Source: Planctomycetota bacterium (GTDB lineage: Bacteria > Planctomycetota > Planctomycetia > Isosphaerales > Isosphaeraceae). From it: 5,409 bases of DNA. The position numbers and the translations under genes are program-made. Within the stretch, counting starts at the first letter, position 1. Every line of letters starts with the position of its first letter. The stretch is taken from positions 1-5,409 of the forward strand of contig JAJYCH010000384.1 in the NCBI GenBank assembly GCA_021778575.1, in the 5' to 3' direction. Below the pieces are notes generated by a model that was given only the letters and a program-made list of their open reading frames with translations, was not told the DNA's origin and did no database searches. This document shows positions 1 to 4,836 of the stretch, one piece after another.

Positions 1-750
1 GAGGCTCAAGACCGCGCCGAAGGCCGCCGTGTTGGCCAGGATCGGCAGGCCAACCGTCATCAGTCGGGCCACGCTCGGACCATCCCAGGCCCAGCCGAAC
101 CGGAGCGGATGATGCAACCGCAGATAGGCAATCTTCGATCCAATGATCACCCCCACCGCGCCCAGCAAGCCCCAGAACCCGGCCAGCCACAACCCTGATC
201 CCACGGCGACGATCGAGATCAGTGACTCGAACACATCTAATTTTGTCGTCAACTCGAACTCTTGATGAGCCCGGAGGACGGCGATCAGGAAACTCTCGTA
301 CCGCTTCAGTAAGGCCAGCCCCGCCACCGCGACCAACCCCCACGTCCATTCGTCCGAGAGCGTGCTCGTATGCAAATACGCCCAGGCGATCAGTCCCATC
401 GAATAAACAACACACGTAAGGGTGTTGGTCGTATGGGCGATGTCGGCCACCCGCTGCGCCTCGGCGAACTGGCCCTGAGCCCTCAGGATCGGGATCTCCT
501 GGACCGCCCCCAGACCCACGCCCAGGCTCGACCGGTTGGTGTTGTCGAGATAGAGCCGGAGCCCGGAGTAAACCCCCAGTTGCGCGGGATCGAGCCACCA
601 CCGCAGGAGCAGCGCCGTGATGGTCCCGAAAGCCCGCTCGACCTGACCGCCCAGGGTGACGATCAGGCTATCGCGAACCGCCTTCCGGCCGTCGCTCGGG
701 GCTTTGTCGGGTAACAGCGGGCTGGCCACCGGACGGGTCAGCGAGGCCAC
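1..750 (-). CDS. Polysaccharide/oligosaccharide flippase, Wzx-like (C-terminus beyond the left edge)
   Basis: The minus frame is open from the stop at 775-777 down to base 1, so 250 codons are visible and the C-terminal half is missing. After a polar N-terminus (about residues 1-25), the protein reads as a series of hydrophobic helices: roughly 28-50, 111-127, 135-149, 176-195, 196-210 and 232-250. Short charged loops separate them. The spacing and the phrases 'LLLRWWLDPAQLGVYSGLRL' (47-66) and 'LRAHQEF' (159-165) fit the MATE/Wzx superfamily of inner-membrane flippases, which move lipid-linked glycan units to the periplasmic face. Usual length is about 400-500 aa, so about half is seen. The chosen start is GTG at 750, which overlaps the end of the methyltransferase gene by 13 nt and suggests translational coupling; no strong SD is visible. 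GTG at 729 is an alternative start. The fold class is fairly sure; the substrate is unknown. Confidence 0.8.
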   Translation of the reverse strand, partial: MASLTRPVASPLLPDKAPSDGRKAVRDSLIVTLGGQVERAFGTITALLLRWWLDPAQLGVYSGLRLYLDNTNRSSLGVGLGAVQEIPILRAQGQFAEAQRVADIAHTTNTLTCVVYSMGLIAWAYLHTSTLSDEWTWGLVAVAGLALLKRYESFLIAVLRAHQEFELTTKLDVFESLISIVAVGSGLWLAGFWGLLGAVGVIIGSKIAYLRLHHPLRFGWAWDGPSVARLMTVGLPILANTAAFGAVLSL

Positions 751-1451
751 AGTTCGGCCACGCAGAACTGCGAGTCATACGGGGCGCTCGGGATCGGCCC
801 GACCTCCGCCAGCGCGATCCCTCGGTCGTGGTACCACGCCGCCGTGTCGTAGCCATAACGATTGTAAGTAATGTCGATGTCTTCGTTGTGAGCCGCGAAC
901 CGCCGAGCGACCCGGACGATCTCGCGGCGGATCATCTCGGCCAGGGGCGGAGCGTTGTGGAGGATCACCGCCGAGGTCACGACCAGGTCGAACGACTTGT
1001 CGGCGAACGGCAGCCTCGCCCCCGAGGCCAGGCCAAGGTTCACACCGTTGATCCCATCCAGATAGGTTTTCGCCATTTCGAGTTGGGTCGGGCTGAAATC
1101 CACGCCCACGATCGGAACGTCGGTCTGCCCGCGGATCGCCCGGATCAGCTTGCCGTAGCCGCAGCCGACCTCGAGGATCGACGTCGGTTGATAGCGGCTG
1201 ATCCGCCGGGCCACCCACTCGGCCCGCTCTGACCGGGCCTCTTGCCCCTCCTGCTCGCGGAAGTAGTCGAGCCCGCCCCGGAGCGTCCAGTACTCGCGAG
1301 GGTCGGCGTAGAGCACCCGCCGCTTGAACCCTGGCCAGCGACCGAGCGTCCGGCGCATCGCCTTGTGCCAGGCATAGCGGCCCCCTCGGTGTCGCCAGGC
1401 TCGCCAGGCCCGTACCAGCAAGGTCGGCGACGGATCGTTCGGCTGTTCCAC
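738..1451 (-). CDS. Class I SAM-dependent methyltransferase (Methyltransf_11/25 type)
   Basis: A 237-aa soluble protein with a basic, Trp/Arg-rich N-terminal extension (about 10-60) followed by a Rossmann methyltransferase fold. Motif I is 'ILEVGCGYGKLIRAI' (92-106, glycine-rich SAM loop). The acidic ribose-binding residue is D118 in 'IVGVDFSPTQLEMAK' (114-128). 'GARLPFADKSFDLVVTSAVILHN' (144-166) is cut here as motifs II/III: the adenine loop around 'ARLPF', then 'FDLVV' on strand 4. The length suits a small-molecule or glycan methyltransferase. The target is unknown; the downstream overlapping flippase suggests a surface-glycan precursor (inference). The start chosen is GTG at 1451 because AGAGGG lies 7 nt upstream. 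A TTG at 1484 would add 11 codons and abuts an AGGAG with no spacing, so it is less likely. A sigma70-like promoter lies about 100 nt upstream. Confidence 0.88.
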   Translation of the reverse strand: MEQPNDPSPTLLVRAWRAWRHRGGRYAWHKAMRRTLGRWPGFKRRVLYADPREYWTLRGGLDYFREQEGQEARSERAEWVARRISRYQPTSILEVGCGYGKLIRAIRGQTDVPIVGVDFSPTQLEMAKTYLDGINGVNLGLASGARLPFADKSFDLVVTSAVILHNAPPLAEMIRREIVRVARRFAAHNEDIDITYNRYGYDTAAWYHDRGIALAEVGPIPSAPYDSQFCVAELWPR

Positions 1452-1458
1452 GGTGCGG

Positions 1459-1464
1459 CCCTCT
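1459..1464 (-). promoter_or_regulatory. Ribosome binding site of the methyltransferase gene
   Basis: On the minus strand AGAGGG sits 7 nt before the GTG at 1451. This is the main reason for preferring that start over the upstream TTG at 1484, whose AGGAG touches the start codon with no spacer. Confidence 0.5.
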
Positions 1465-1552
1465 TGCCTTCCCTGGATGGGCAACTCCTGCCCGGACCGT
1501 CCAACCCCGGCCAGAGCCAGGACCTTCGACGCCCCCGGGCGGTTCGGCCGGA

Positions 1553-1581
1553 AGTGTAAAGCGATGACCCGGAACGGTCAA
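1553..1581 (-). promoter_or_regulatory. Sigma70-type promoter for the methyltransferase-flippase operon
   Basis: On the minus strand a -35 TTGACC (1581-1576) is separated by exactly 17 nt from a -10 TACACT (1558-1553). That is five of six and four of six consensus positions with ideal spacing. Transcription would start near 1546 and give a leader of about 95 nt before the GTG at 1451. A second TTGAC (TTGACT, 1592-1587) lies 11 nt upstream of the -35 and could be an operator half-site or chance. No other good promoter is seen in this gap. Confidence 0.5.
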
Positions 1582-1654
1582 GCCAAAGTCAAACCTCGGG
1601 CCGATTGACGGGTGGGCTCGCATTTTCTGACAGAGGTCGCGGACGGACTTGTTC

Positions 1655-1783
1655 TCTGGAGTGCGAGAGCTTGCTCTCGCTCTGCTTCGTGGAGCTTGCT
1701 CCACGGGGAAGCCGTTGGCCAGGTCACCCGGGCTCGGAGCAAGCTCCGGTCGCCAGAGCGAGAGCAAGCTCTCGCACTCCAGA
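1655..1783. repeat. Nested inverted repeat made of four GAGC-TT/AA-GCTC palindromes
   Basis: The outer arms 1655-1684 and 1754-1783 are perfect 30-bp reverse complements. Inside them GGAGCTTGCTCC (1691-1702) is the exact reverse complement of GGAGCAAGCTCC (1736-1747). Each of the four blocks is itself a palindrome with a 2-nt centre: GCGAGAGC-TT-GCTCTCGC (1663-1680), CGTGGAGC-TT-GCTCCACG (1688-1705), CGGAGC-AA-GCTCCG (1735-1748) and GCGAGAGC-AA-GCTCTCGC (1758-1775). The two left blocks have TT centres and the two right blocks AA centres, so the whole is symmetric about a roughly 30-nt spacer (1706-1734). The structure is like a BIME/REP pair or a small non-autonomous palindromic element. No flanking target-site duplication is obvious. 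Confidence 0.9.
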
Positions 1784-2153
1784 AGGAGCTTCGTCGGAAA
1801 GCTTGAGGGCAAGATCGACCATTGACCAACAGAAAATCTGGACAAACCCCCAAACCACCCCCCCAACCGCAAAATAATGGCTTCGTTCCGCATGAACCAA
1901 TTCTCCGACCAGCAAACTGACCGTTGGACTGCGATATTTGCGAAGAATGCGTAGAATAGAGCGAGTTTCCGCACGGCACAGATCCACCCAGAAATCCCCA
2001 ATCGAAGAAAAACCATAATTCCCAATCTCTGCAAATAGCCTAAACAGACTGCCCACTCGTCCCAAGCCCTTCCGATGCGCAGCGGCGACCGGCGCCAGGC
2101 CCGTTTTCGGGTCTGACGGATCAATGGTTCGCAAAATTCCGTTCCGAGTCTGG

Positions 2154-3233
2154 CTACGCTCGGAGTTTTTCGACCTTCTGCCGGCGCGACTGGCGGCGGG
2201 CTTCGTCCTTCCGGAATTTTTTGTCGCGACGCTGGGCGGCGATGGCCGGGATATCGGGGTTCTGGCCGTCGGGGGGGATCTCGTCCGGTTCGAGGTCGAA
2301 CGGCGGCTGGAGTTCGGTTGGATTCCAGTTCTCGAAGGCCAGTTCGTCGGCCGTTTTTGGTTCGGGCTTCAGTTCGGGTTCGGGATCGGCCACCCAGTGC
2401 GGGCGGAGCGATGGGTCGGCGCAGCGGTACGGGGATTGAATCTCGGCCTGCTTCAGCGACCAGCGGAGCGTCGAGTGCAGCTTCGACTCGTAGCGTCTGA
2501 GTCGTCGCAGCTCGGGGCTTCCTTCGTTGGTCAGGTCGGTCATGGCGAGGGCTCGTTCGACCTCGTCGACGTTCGACGCGATGTCGCGTTCCTCCTTGAG
2601 TCCGGCGATCTGGCGTCGAGCGAATCCGGCCGGGTCGCCGGCCCCTTCGATCACGCGCCCTTCGTCGTCGATCTCGACGCACGGTTGCCGTCCGTCGCGG
2701 AATCCGTGAGGCGTGGCCAGGAGGTCGAAGGCCAGCCGTTTCTGGTCGTCGGTCCACCCTTCGGGCTGAATATCGGCGGCATGGGCGAGCAAGGCCCAGC
2801 GAGCGATCAGCCACTCGCAGCCGTGCAAGGTTCCTCGGAGGGCCTCGACGGTCGCGGCCGGGTCCTTGGCGAGCGATCGAGCGGTCACCTCGACCTCGAA
2901 CCGCCGGTCATGGTCCCACATCAGCTCGGCCCGAAGCGCGATTTTATCGCGAACGCGGCGCTCGATCCGCTGACTCCGTTCAATCTTGATCGAGCAGAGG
3001 GCCGCCTGATCGATCATCCAGACATGAACTTCATTTTGCGGTTTGAATGTCTCGAAAAACTCGATCGAGCGCTGCTGAACCAGAGCCATGTCCTCGGCCA
3101 CGACGACCGACGCGCAAAGGCCATGCTTCAACGCATTGGCCCGCGACTTGAGCTTGCCTTCCTCGGTTTTGGGACCGCTCGAAAGCTGAGAGTTGCGCCG
3201 ATTCGCCTCGATCCGCCGCTGAGAAACAATCAT
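2154..3233 (-). CDS. Unknown-function protein of the 'ANRRN-STGP-HGL' family
   Basis: A 359-aa cytosolic-looking protein with no signal peptide or membrane segment. Residues 6-41 carry the recognisable signature: RRIEANRRN, then SSGPKTEEGK (18-27), then SRANALKHGL (30-39). I know this signature from many hypothetical proteins in Planctomycetota and some other bacteria, often in several copies per genome; no function is established to my knowledge. The middle (about 50-260) is charged and mostly helical in character. The last 100 residues are proline- and acid-rich ('DPEPELKPEPK') and end in a strongly basic tail (about 330-359), which could bind nucleic acid, though that is only a guess. The start is ATG 3233, placed by the family N-terminus and by GAGGTGG 5 nt upstream. 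The frame is open further upstream to 3677, but that part is not family-like. The gene stands alone between two repeat-rich intergenic regions. Confidence 0.85.
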   Translation of the reverse strand: MIVSQRRIEANRRNSQLSSGPKTEEGKLKSRANALKHGLCASVVVAEDMALVQQRSIEFFETFKPQNEVHVWMIDQAALCSIKIERSQRIERRVRDKIALRAELMWDHDRRFEVEVTARSLAKDPAATVEALRGTLHGCEWLIARWALLAHAADIQPEGWTDDQKRLAFDLLATPHGFRDGRQPCVEIDDEGRVIEGAGDPAGFARRQIAGLKEERDIASNVDEVERALAMTDLTNEGSPELRRLRRYESKLHSTLRWSLKQAEIQSPYRCADPSLRPHWVADPEPELKPEPKTADELAFENWNPTELQPPFDLEPDEIPPDGQNPDIPAIAAQRRDKKFRKDEARRQSRRQKVEKLRA

Positions 3234-3238
3234 GGAAA

Positions 3239-3245
3239 CCACCTC
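3239..3245 (-). promoter_or_regulatory. Strong ribosome binding site of the unknown-function gene
   Basis: On the minus strand GAGGTGG lies 5 nt before ATG 3233 and pairs well with the 16S rRNA tail. It fixes the start at the family N-terminus, although the reading frame stays open for another 148 codons upstream. Confidence 0.75.
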
Positions 3246-3257
3246 GATCCGATCCGG

Positions 3258-3287
3258 TTGCTGGTACAGAGACGAGAACACCAGCAA
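3258..3287 (-). promoter_or_regulatory. Leader hairpin just upstream of the SD
   Basis: TTGCTGGT (3258-3265) and ACCAGCAA (3280-3287) form an 8-bp stem, extendable by one G-U pair, with a 14-nt loop. It would lie about 12 nt upstream of the SD in the mRNA of the 359-aa protein and is too far away to hide it directly. It might stabilise the 5' end or be chance. No T tract follows. Confidence 0.35.
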
Positions 3288-3373
3288 TAGATTCGTTATT
3301 TCGAGGCGAGCGAAACCCTGTTTCTCCGCGATCGGGCTGAACGGAGTGCGTCGTAACCATACCAGGCCAAAGG

Positions 3374-3401
3374 AGCCCCACCGTGAATGCGTGGTGGGGC
3401 T
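3374..3401. repeat. Stem-loop, 9-bp perfect stem (AGCCCCACC / GGTGGGGCT)
   Basis: AGCCCCACC (3374-3382) pairs with GGTGGGGCT (3393-3401) across a 10-nt loop, with possible G-T pairs extending into the loop. Read on the plus strand, TTGTTG follows, a poor U tract. No gene on the plus strand ends here and the minus-strand gene begins 140 nt away. A terminator is therefore possible but not well supported, and an isolated palindromic repeat is equally likely. Confidence 0.55.
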
Positions 3402-3505
3402 TGTTGCACTCGACCCATTCGACGAGTCAACATCCGGAAAACCGGCGGGATTCGGTCCGAGGTTGGTGATTCCTCGGCCGTGCTTCGGCAGCCTGATTGG
3501 CTCGC

Positions 3506-3763
3506 TCACCGGGTCTGGGTGATCGGGTGGTTCCCGCGTGGCCATTCGGAGAATTTCAGGTGGTCGGAGATCCAGACCGTCAGCCGGATGAGGAGTGAGT
3601 CGACGGGCTGGATGCGAACGCTGGGCGTGGGTTCGGGAGAGAGTTTGGTCAGGGGCCGAACCCGATCCAGACGCCACCGACGGGTCGACCGCGATCGATC
3701 CTGTTGAGATCTCGAAGATCGCAGTTTTTGTCTAACTAAGTTACGAGAAGTCATCGAATCCAT
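3506..3763 (-). CDS. Doubtful small ORF, possible gene remnant (85 aa)
   Basis: I do not recognise it. The ORF begins ATG 3763 with no SD. Its first 25 codons are AT-rich at the third position and Arg/Ser-rich. The last 50 codons (from 'RPLTKLSPEPTPSVRIQPVD' onward, ending 'NHPITQTR') have C or G in most third positions, as in the clear genes here. Such a switch suggests either a gene with a later start or the remains of a larger gene that lost its 5' end. It has no membrane segment or known motif. The frame that continues leftward into the leader of the 359-aa gene is also open, so chance in high-GC DNA is a serious alternative. Confidence 0.25.
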   Translation of the reverse strand: MDSMTSRNLVRQKLRSSRSQQDRSRSTRRWRLDRVRPLTKLSPEPTPSVRIQPVDSLLIRLTVWISDHLKFSEWPRGNHPITQTR

Positions 3764-3789
3764 GCGTCCGGATGTGCAATCGCCAGGGT

Positions 3790-4032
3790 GCTCTTACAGG
3801 GGTATAGCTTACGATTCTGGAACTTTTCGGCAGGACCCCACTTGTTCCCATGCCCCGCGCAGGAATGCAGTCTTCGACGTTCTGCGTCGTCTTCATCACG
3901 GTGGCGACGATCAACGGAAGAGGACGCAGGAGCGTCCGGGACGGCATTCCCACGGCGGACCGTGGGAACGAGTTCTTCCGGCTCAACAGGGAATGTTCGG
4001 AATCGAGAGCTACACCCCTCTTAATAGAGTGC
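3790..4032. repeat. Large imperfect palindrome: two inverted diverged copies of a composite repeat
   Basis: The centre is near 3905. Working outward, the arms match in order. TCTTC (3890-3894) faces GAAGA (3917-3921). The hairpin unit at 3876-3888 faces GGACGCAGGAGCGTCC (3922-3937). The block CTTGTTCCCA..GGAATGCAGTC (3841-3872) faces GACGGCATTCCC..GGGAACGAG (3940-3972). AGGGGTATAGCTTACGATTC (3798-3817) faces GAATCGAGAGCTACACCCCT (4000-4019) with four mismatches. The last few bases on each side are looser. The left copy is the more decayed. The inner module GCATTCCCACG..CGTGGGAACGAG resembles an extragenic palindrome I recall from many unrelated bacterial genomes (recollection, not searched). 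The element could be a decayed pair of mobile palindromes or a MITE-like unit; no terminal duplication is visible. Confidence 0.75.
3922..3968 (+). repeat. Tandem hairpins forming the intact core of the right repeat copy
   Basis: The first hairpin is GGACGC-AGGA-GCGTCC (3922-3937, 6-bp stem). After nine bases comes TTCCCACGG-CGGA-CCGTGGGAA (3947-3968, 9-bp perfect stem, 4-nt loop). Both stems are perfect here, while the equivalents in the left inverted copy (3841-3888) have lost pairing. The right copy is therefore the better preserved or younger one. Confidence 0.8.
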
Positions 4033-4295
4033 AGACAAACGGCAAAATGGATTCAGGAGCGGGGAAAACTGTCGCTGACCTGATCCTCGGGCTGCGGAAC
4101 TTGATGACGACCGACAAAAATGGAGTCTAAATTTGGCGACGGCAAATTGCTAGAAATGTGGCATTTTGGCACAACCATCGTTTGAGAAAGTCAACATGAT
4201 CCTTTGATAGGCCGGATCAGGTTGCGTCTTGTGTTGCGTTACGTTGCGGTGGTGGCCGGTGGATCGTGGCGGATCTGGGTTGATTGATGGAGATT

Positions 4296-4321
4296 GCGCG
4301 CGAACCTCCTGGTTCGCGCGC
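4296..4321 (-). terminator. Very stable hairpin after the small Ig-like gene, probable terminator
   Basis: GCGCGCGAACC (4296-4306) and GGTTCGCGCGC (4311-4321) form a perfect 11-bp stem with a 4-nt loop (AGGA on the minus strand), 26 nt after the stop of the 109-aa gene. On the minus strand only AATCTCC follows, so there is no proper U tract. It could end transcription with another factor's help or protect the 3' end of the mRNA. On the plus strand CGTTTGGTT follows, but no plus-strand gene is seen. Confidence 0.55.
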
Positions 4322-4347
4322 CGTTTGGTTCTCGATGGGATGGCCGG

Positions 4348-4677
4348 TCAGCTTCGGGATCCGAAGTTCAGCGTGACCGAGACAGCCAGGGTCGTGGGAA
4401 GCTGCGCTCCGGTCCCGGGTGCGAATGTGACCTGGACGGGGACGCGTCCGGTGGTGGGCGTTCCGGTGATCACCCCGGTCACGGTGTAGGTGGCACCGCT
4501 GGGAGGCGTGCATGACGTGAGCGTGGGGGATGCGCTGGGGAAGGTCGATCCGGCGGGGGGTTCCCAGTTCGGGGTGATGCGGGAATTATCGTCGAGCTGA
4601 GTGGACTGGATCATACCGGATGTTCCCGACCATAAGTTGGGGTCGTCGAGATCCTGGGTCATAAAAACAACAATCAT
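4348..4677 (-). CDS. Small putative-Ig-like protein, 109 aa, function unknown
   Basis: The first six residues are hydrophobic (MIVVFM), too short for a signal peptide, followed by 'TQDLDDPNLWSGTSG'. Residues about 15-50 are polar with several Pro and Ser. Residues about 50-107 are rich in Thr, Val and Gly with alternating beta-strand character. 'TVTGVITGTPTTGRVPVQVTF' cut at 66-85 resembles the 'GVISGTP' core of the putative-Ig (He_PIG) fold seen in surface proteins, but only part of such a domain would fit. One Cys is present (about 56). The start is ATG 4677 because AAGGTGATC lies 4 nt upstream; ATG 4662 has no SD. It lies 159 nt downstream of the TPR gene on the same strand and ends before a strong hairpin. 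Without an export signal it may be cytosolic or exported by another route. The gene is likely real; its role is open. Confidence 0.7.
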   Translation of the reverse strand: MIVVFMTQDLDDPNLWSGTSGMIQSTQLDDNSRITPNWEPPAGSTFPSASPTLTSCTPPSGATYTVTGVITGTPTTGRVPVQVTFAPGTGAQLPTTLAVSVTLNFGSRS

Positions 4678-4681
4678 TAGT

Positions 4682-4690
4682 GATCACCTT
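4682..4690 (-). promoter_or_regulatory. Extended ribosome binding site of the small Ig-like gene
   Basis: On the minus strand AAGGTGATC matches the complement of the extreme 3' end of 16S rRNA over about eight bases, 4 nt before ATG 4677. Such an extended match decides the start and argues that this short gene is truly translated. Confidence 0.7.
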
Positions 4691-4713
4691 TTCAAAAAAC
4701 AATCGAGCAGACT

Positions 4714-4733
4714 TCAGGCTCAACACGGCCTGA
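4714..4733 (-). terminator. Weak hairpin plus distant T tract between the TPR and small genes
   Basis: TCAGGC (4714-4719) and GCCTGA (4728-4733) form a 6-bp stem. On the minus strand a run of six Ts follows at 4699-4694, but about 14 nt after the stem, too far for a classical intrinsic terminator. It could be a weak attenuator between the two genes or chance. Another 6-bp stem (GACCGC/GCGGTC, 4779-4797) lies nearer the TPR stop and has no T tract. Confidence 0.25.
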
Positions 4734-4836
4734 GCGGTTGCGCCAGCGCACTTGAGGGAGTCGGTCGGCGAGGACCAGGACCGCGATCAGTGCGGTCGTT
4801 GAGCATGGGAGTGGGGCGGCGGCTGGAGTGACCGGA

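Larger units (their letters stand above)
1485..2153. other. 669-nt intergenic region without a supported gene
   Basis: This lies between the stop of the unknown-function gene (2154) and the methyltransferase start. Several frames are open across it, but none has a family signature, an SD or consistent codon use, and those on either strand would have to read through the palindromic repeat at 1655-1783. From the right it holds a more AT-rich stretch (about 1805-2050, including a run of Cs near 1855-1865) in which I see nothing functional. Then come the nested inverted repeat and the operon promoter at 1553-1581. No intrinsic terminator with a U tract is evident after the stop at 2154. Confidence 0.6.
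3234..4347. other. 1.1-kb intergenic region rich in palindromes, no confident gene
   Basis: Reading from the left it contains the leader hairpin (3258-3287), a 9-bp-stem hairpin (3374-3401), a doubtful 85-codon minus ORF (3506-3763), a roughly 240-bp imperfect palindrome (3790-4032), a more AT-rich stretch (about 4030-4210) and a strong hairpin (4296-4321). Open frames that cross the palindrome on either strand are products of the repeat and have no SD or family match. In 4033-4210 I see only a 27-codon plus-strand frame beginning ATG 4047 without an SD, which I do not call. Confidence 0.6.

Noticed and set aside
1655..1783. CRISPR array or intact insertion sequence
   Set aside because: The repeats are inverted palindromes, not regularly spaced direct repeats with unique spacers. 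No transposase frame lies inside or beside them.
1724..2134. A 136-codon minus-strand ORF, and the overlapping 133-codon ORF at 1578-1979
   Set aside because: Both read into the palindromic repeat (giving 'ELALA..' type repeats), have no SD and mixed codon use, and match no family I recognise.
775..2814. A 679-codon stop-free frame on the minus strand
   Set aside because: It overlaps the methyltransferase and the unknown-function gene on the same strand in another frame, crosses the palindromic repeat and the promoter, and is rich in Arg/Pro/Gly. It is the usual product of high-GC codon use.
2124..3290. A 388-codon plus-strand frame opposite the unknown-function gene
   Set aside because: It is antisense to a gene with a family signature and a strong SD. 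Its own product has no recognisable motif.
3234..3677. N-terminal extension of the unknown-function protein to 507 aa
   Set aside because: The family signature begins right after ATG 3233, which has GAGGTGG 5 nt upstream. The extension is low in coding character and contains the 3374-3401 hairpin.
3741..3986. An 81-codon minus-strand ORF ('..FPRSAVGMPS..')
   Set aside because: That phrase is the translation of the palindromic repeat and the ORF spans most of the large inverted repeat. It is an artefact of the repeat.
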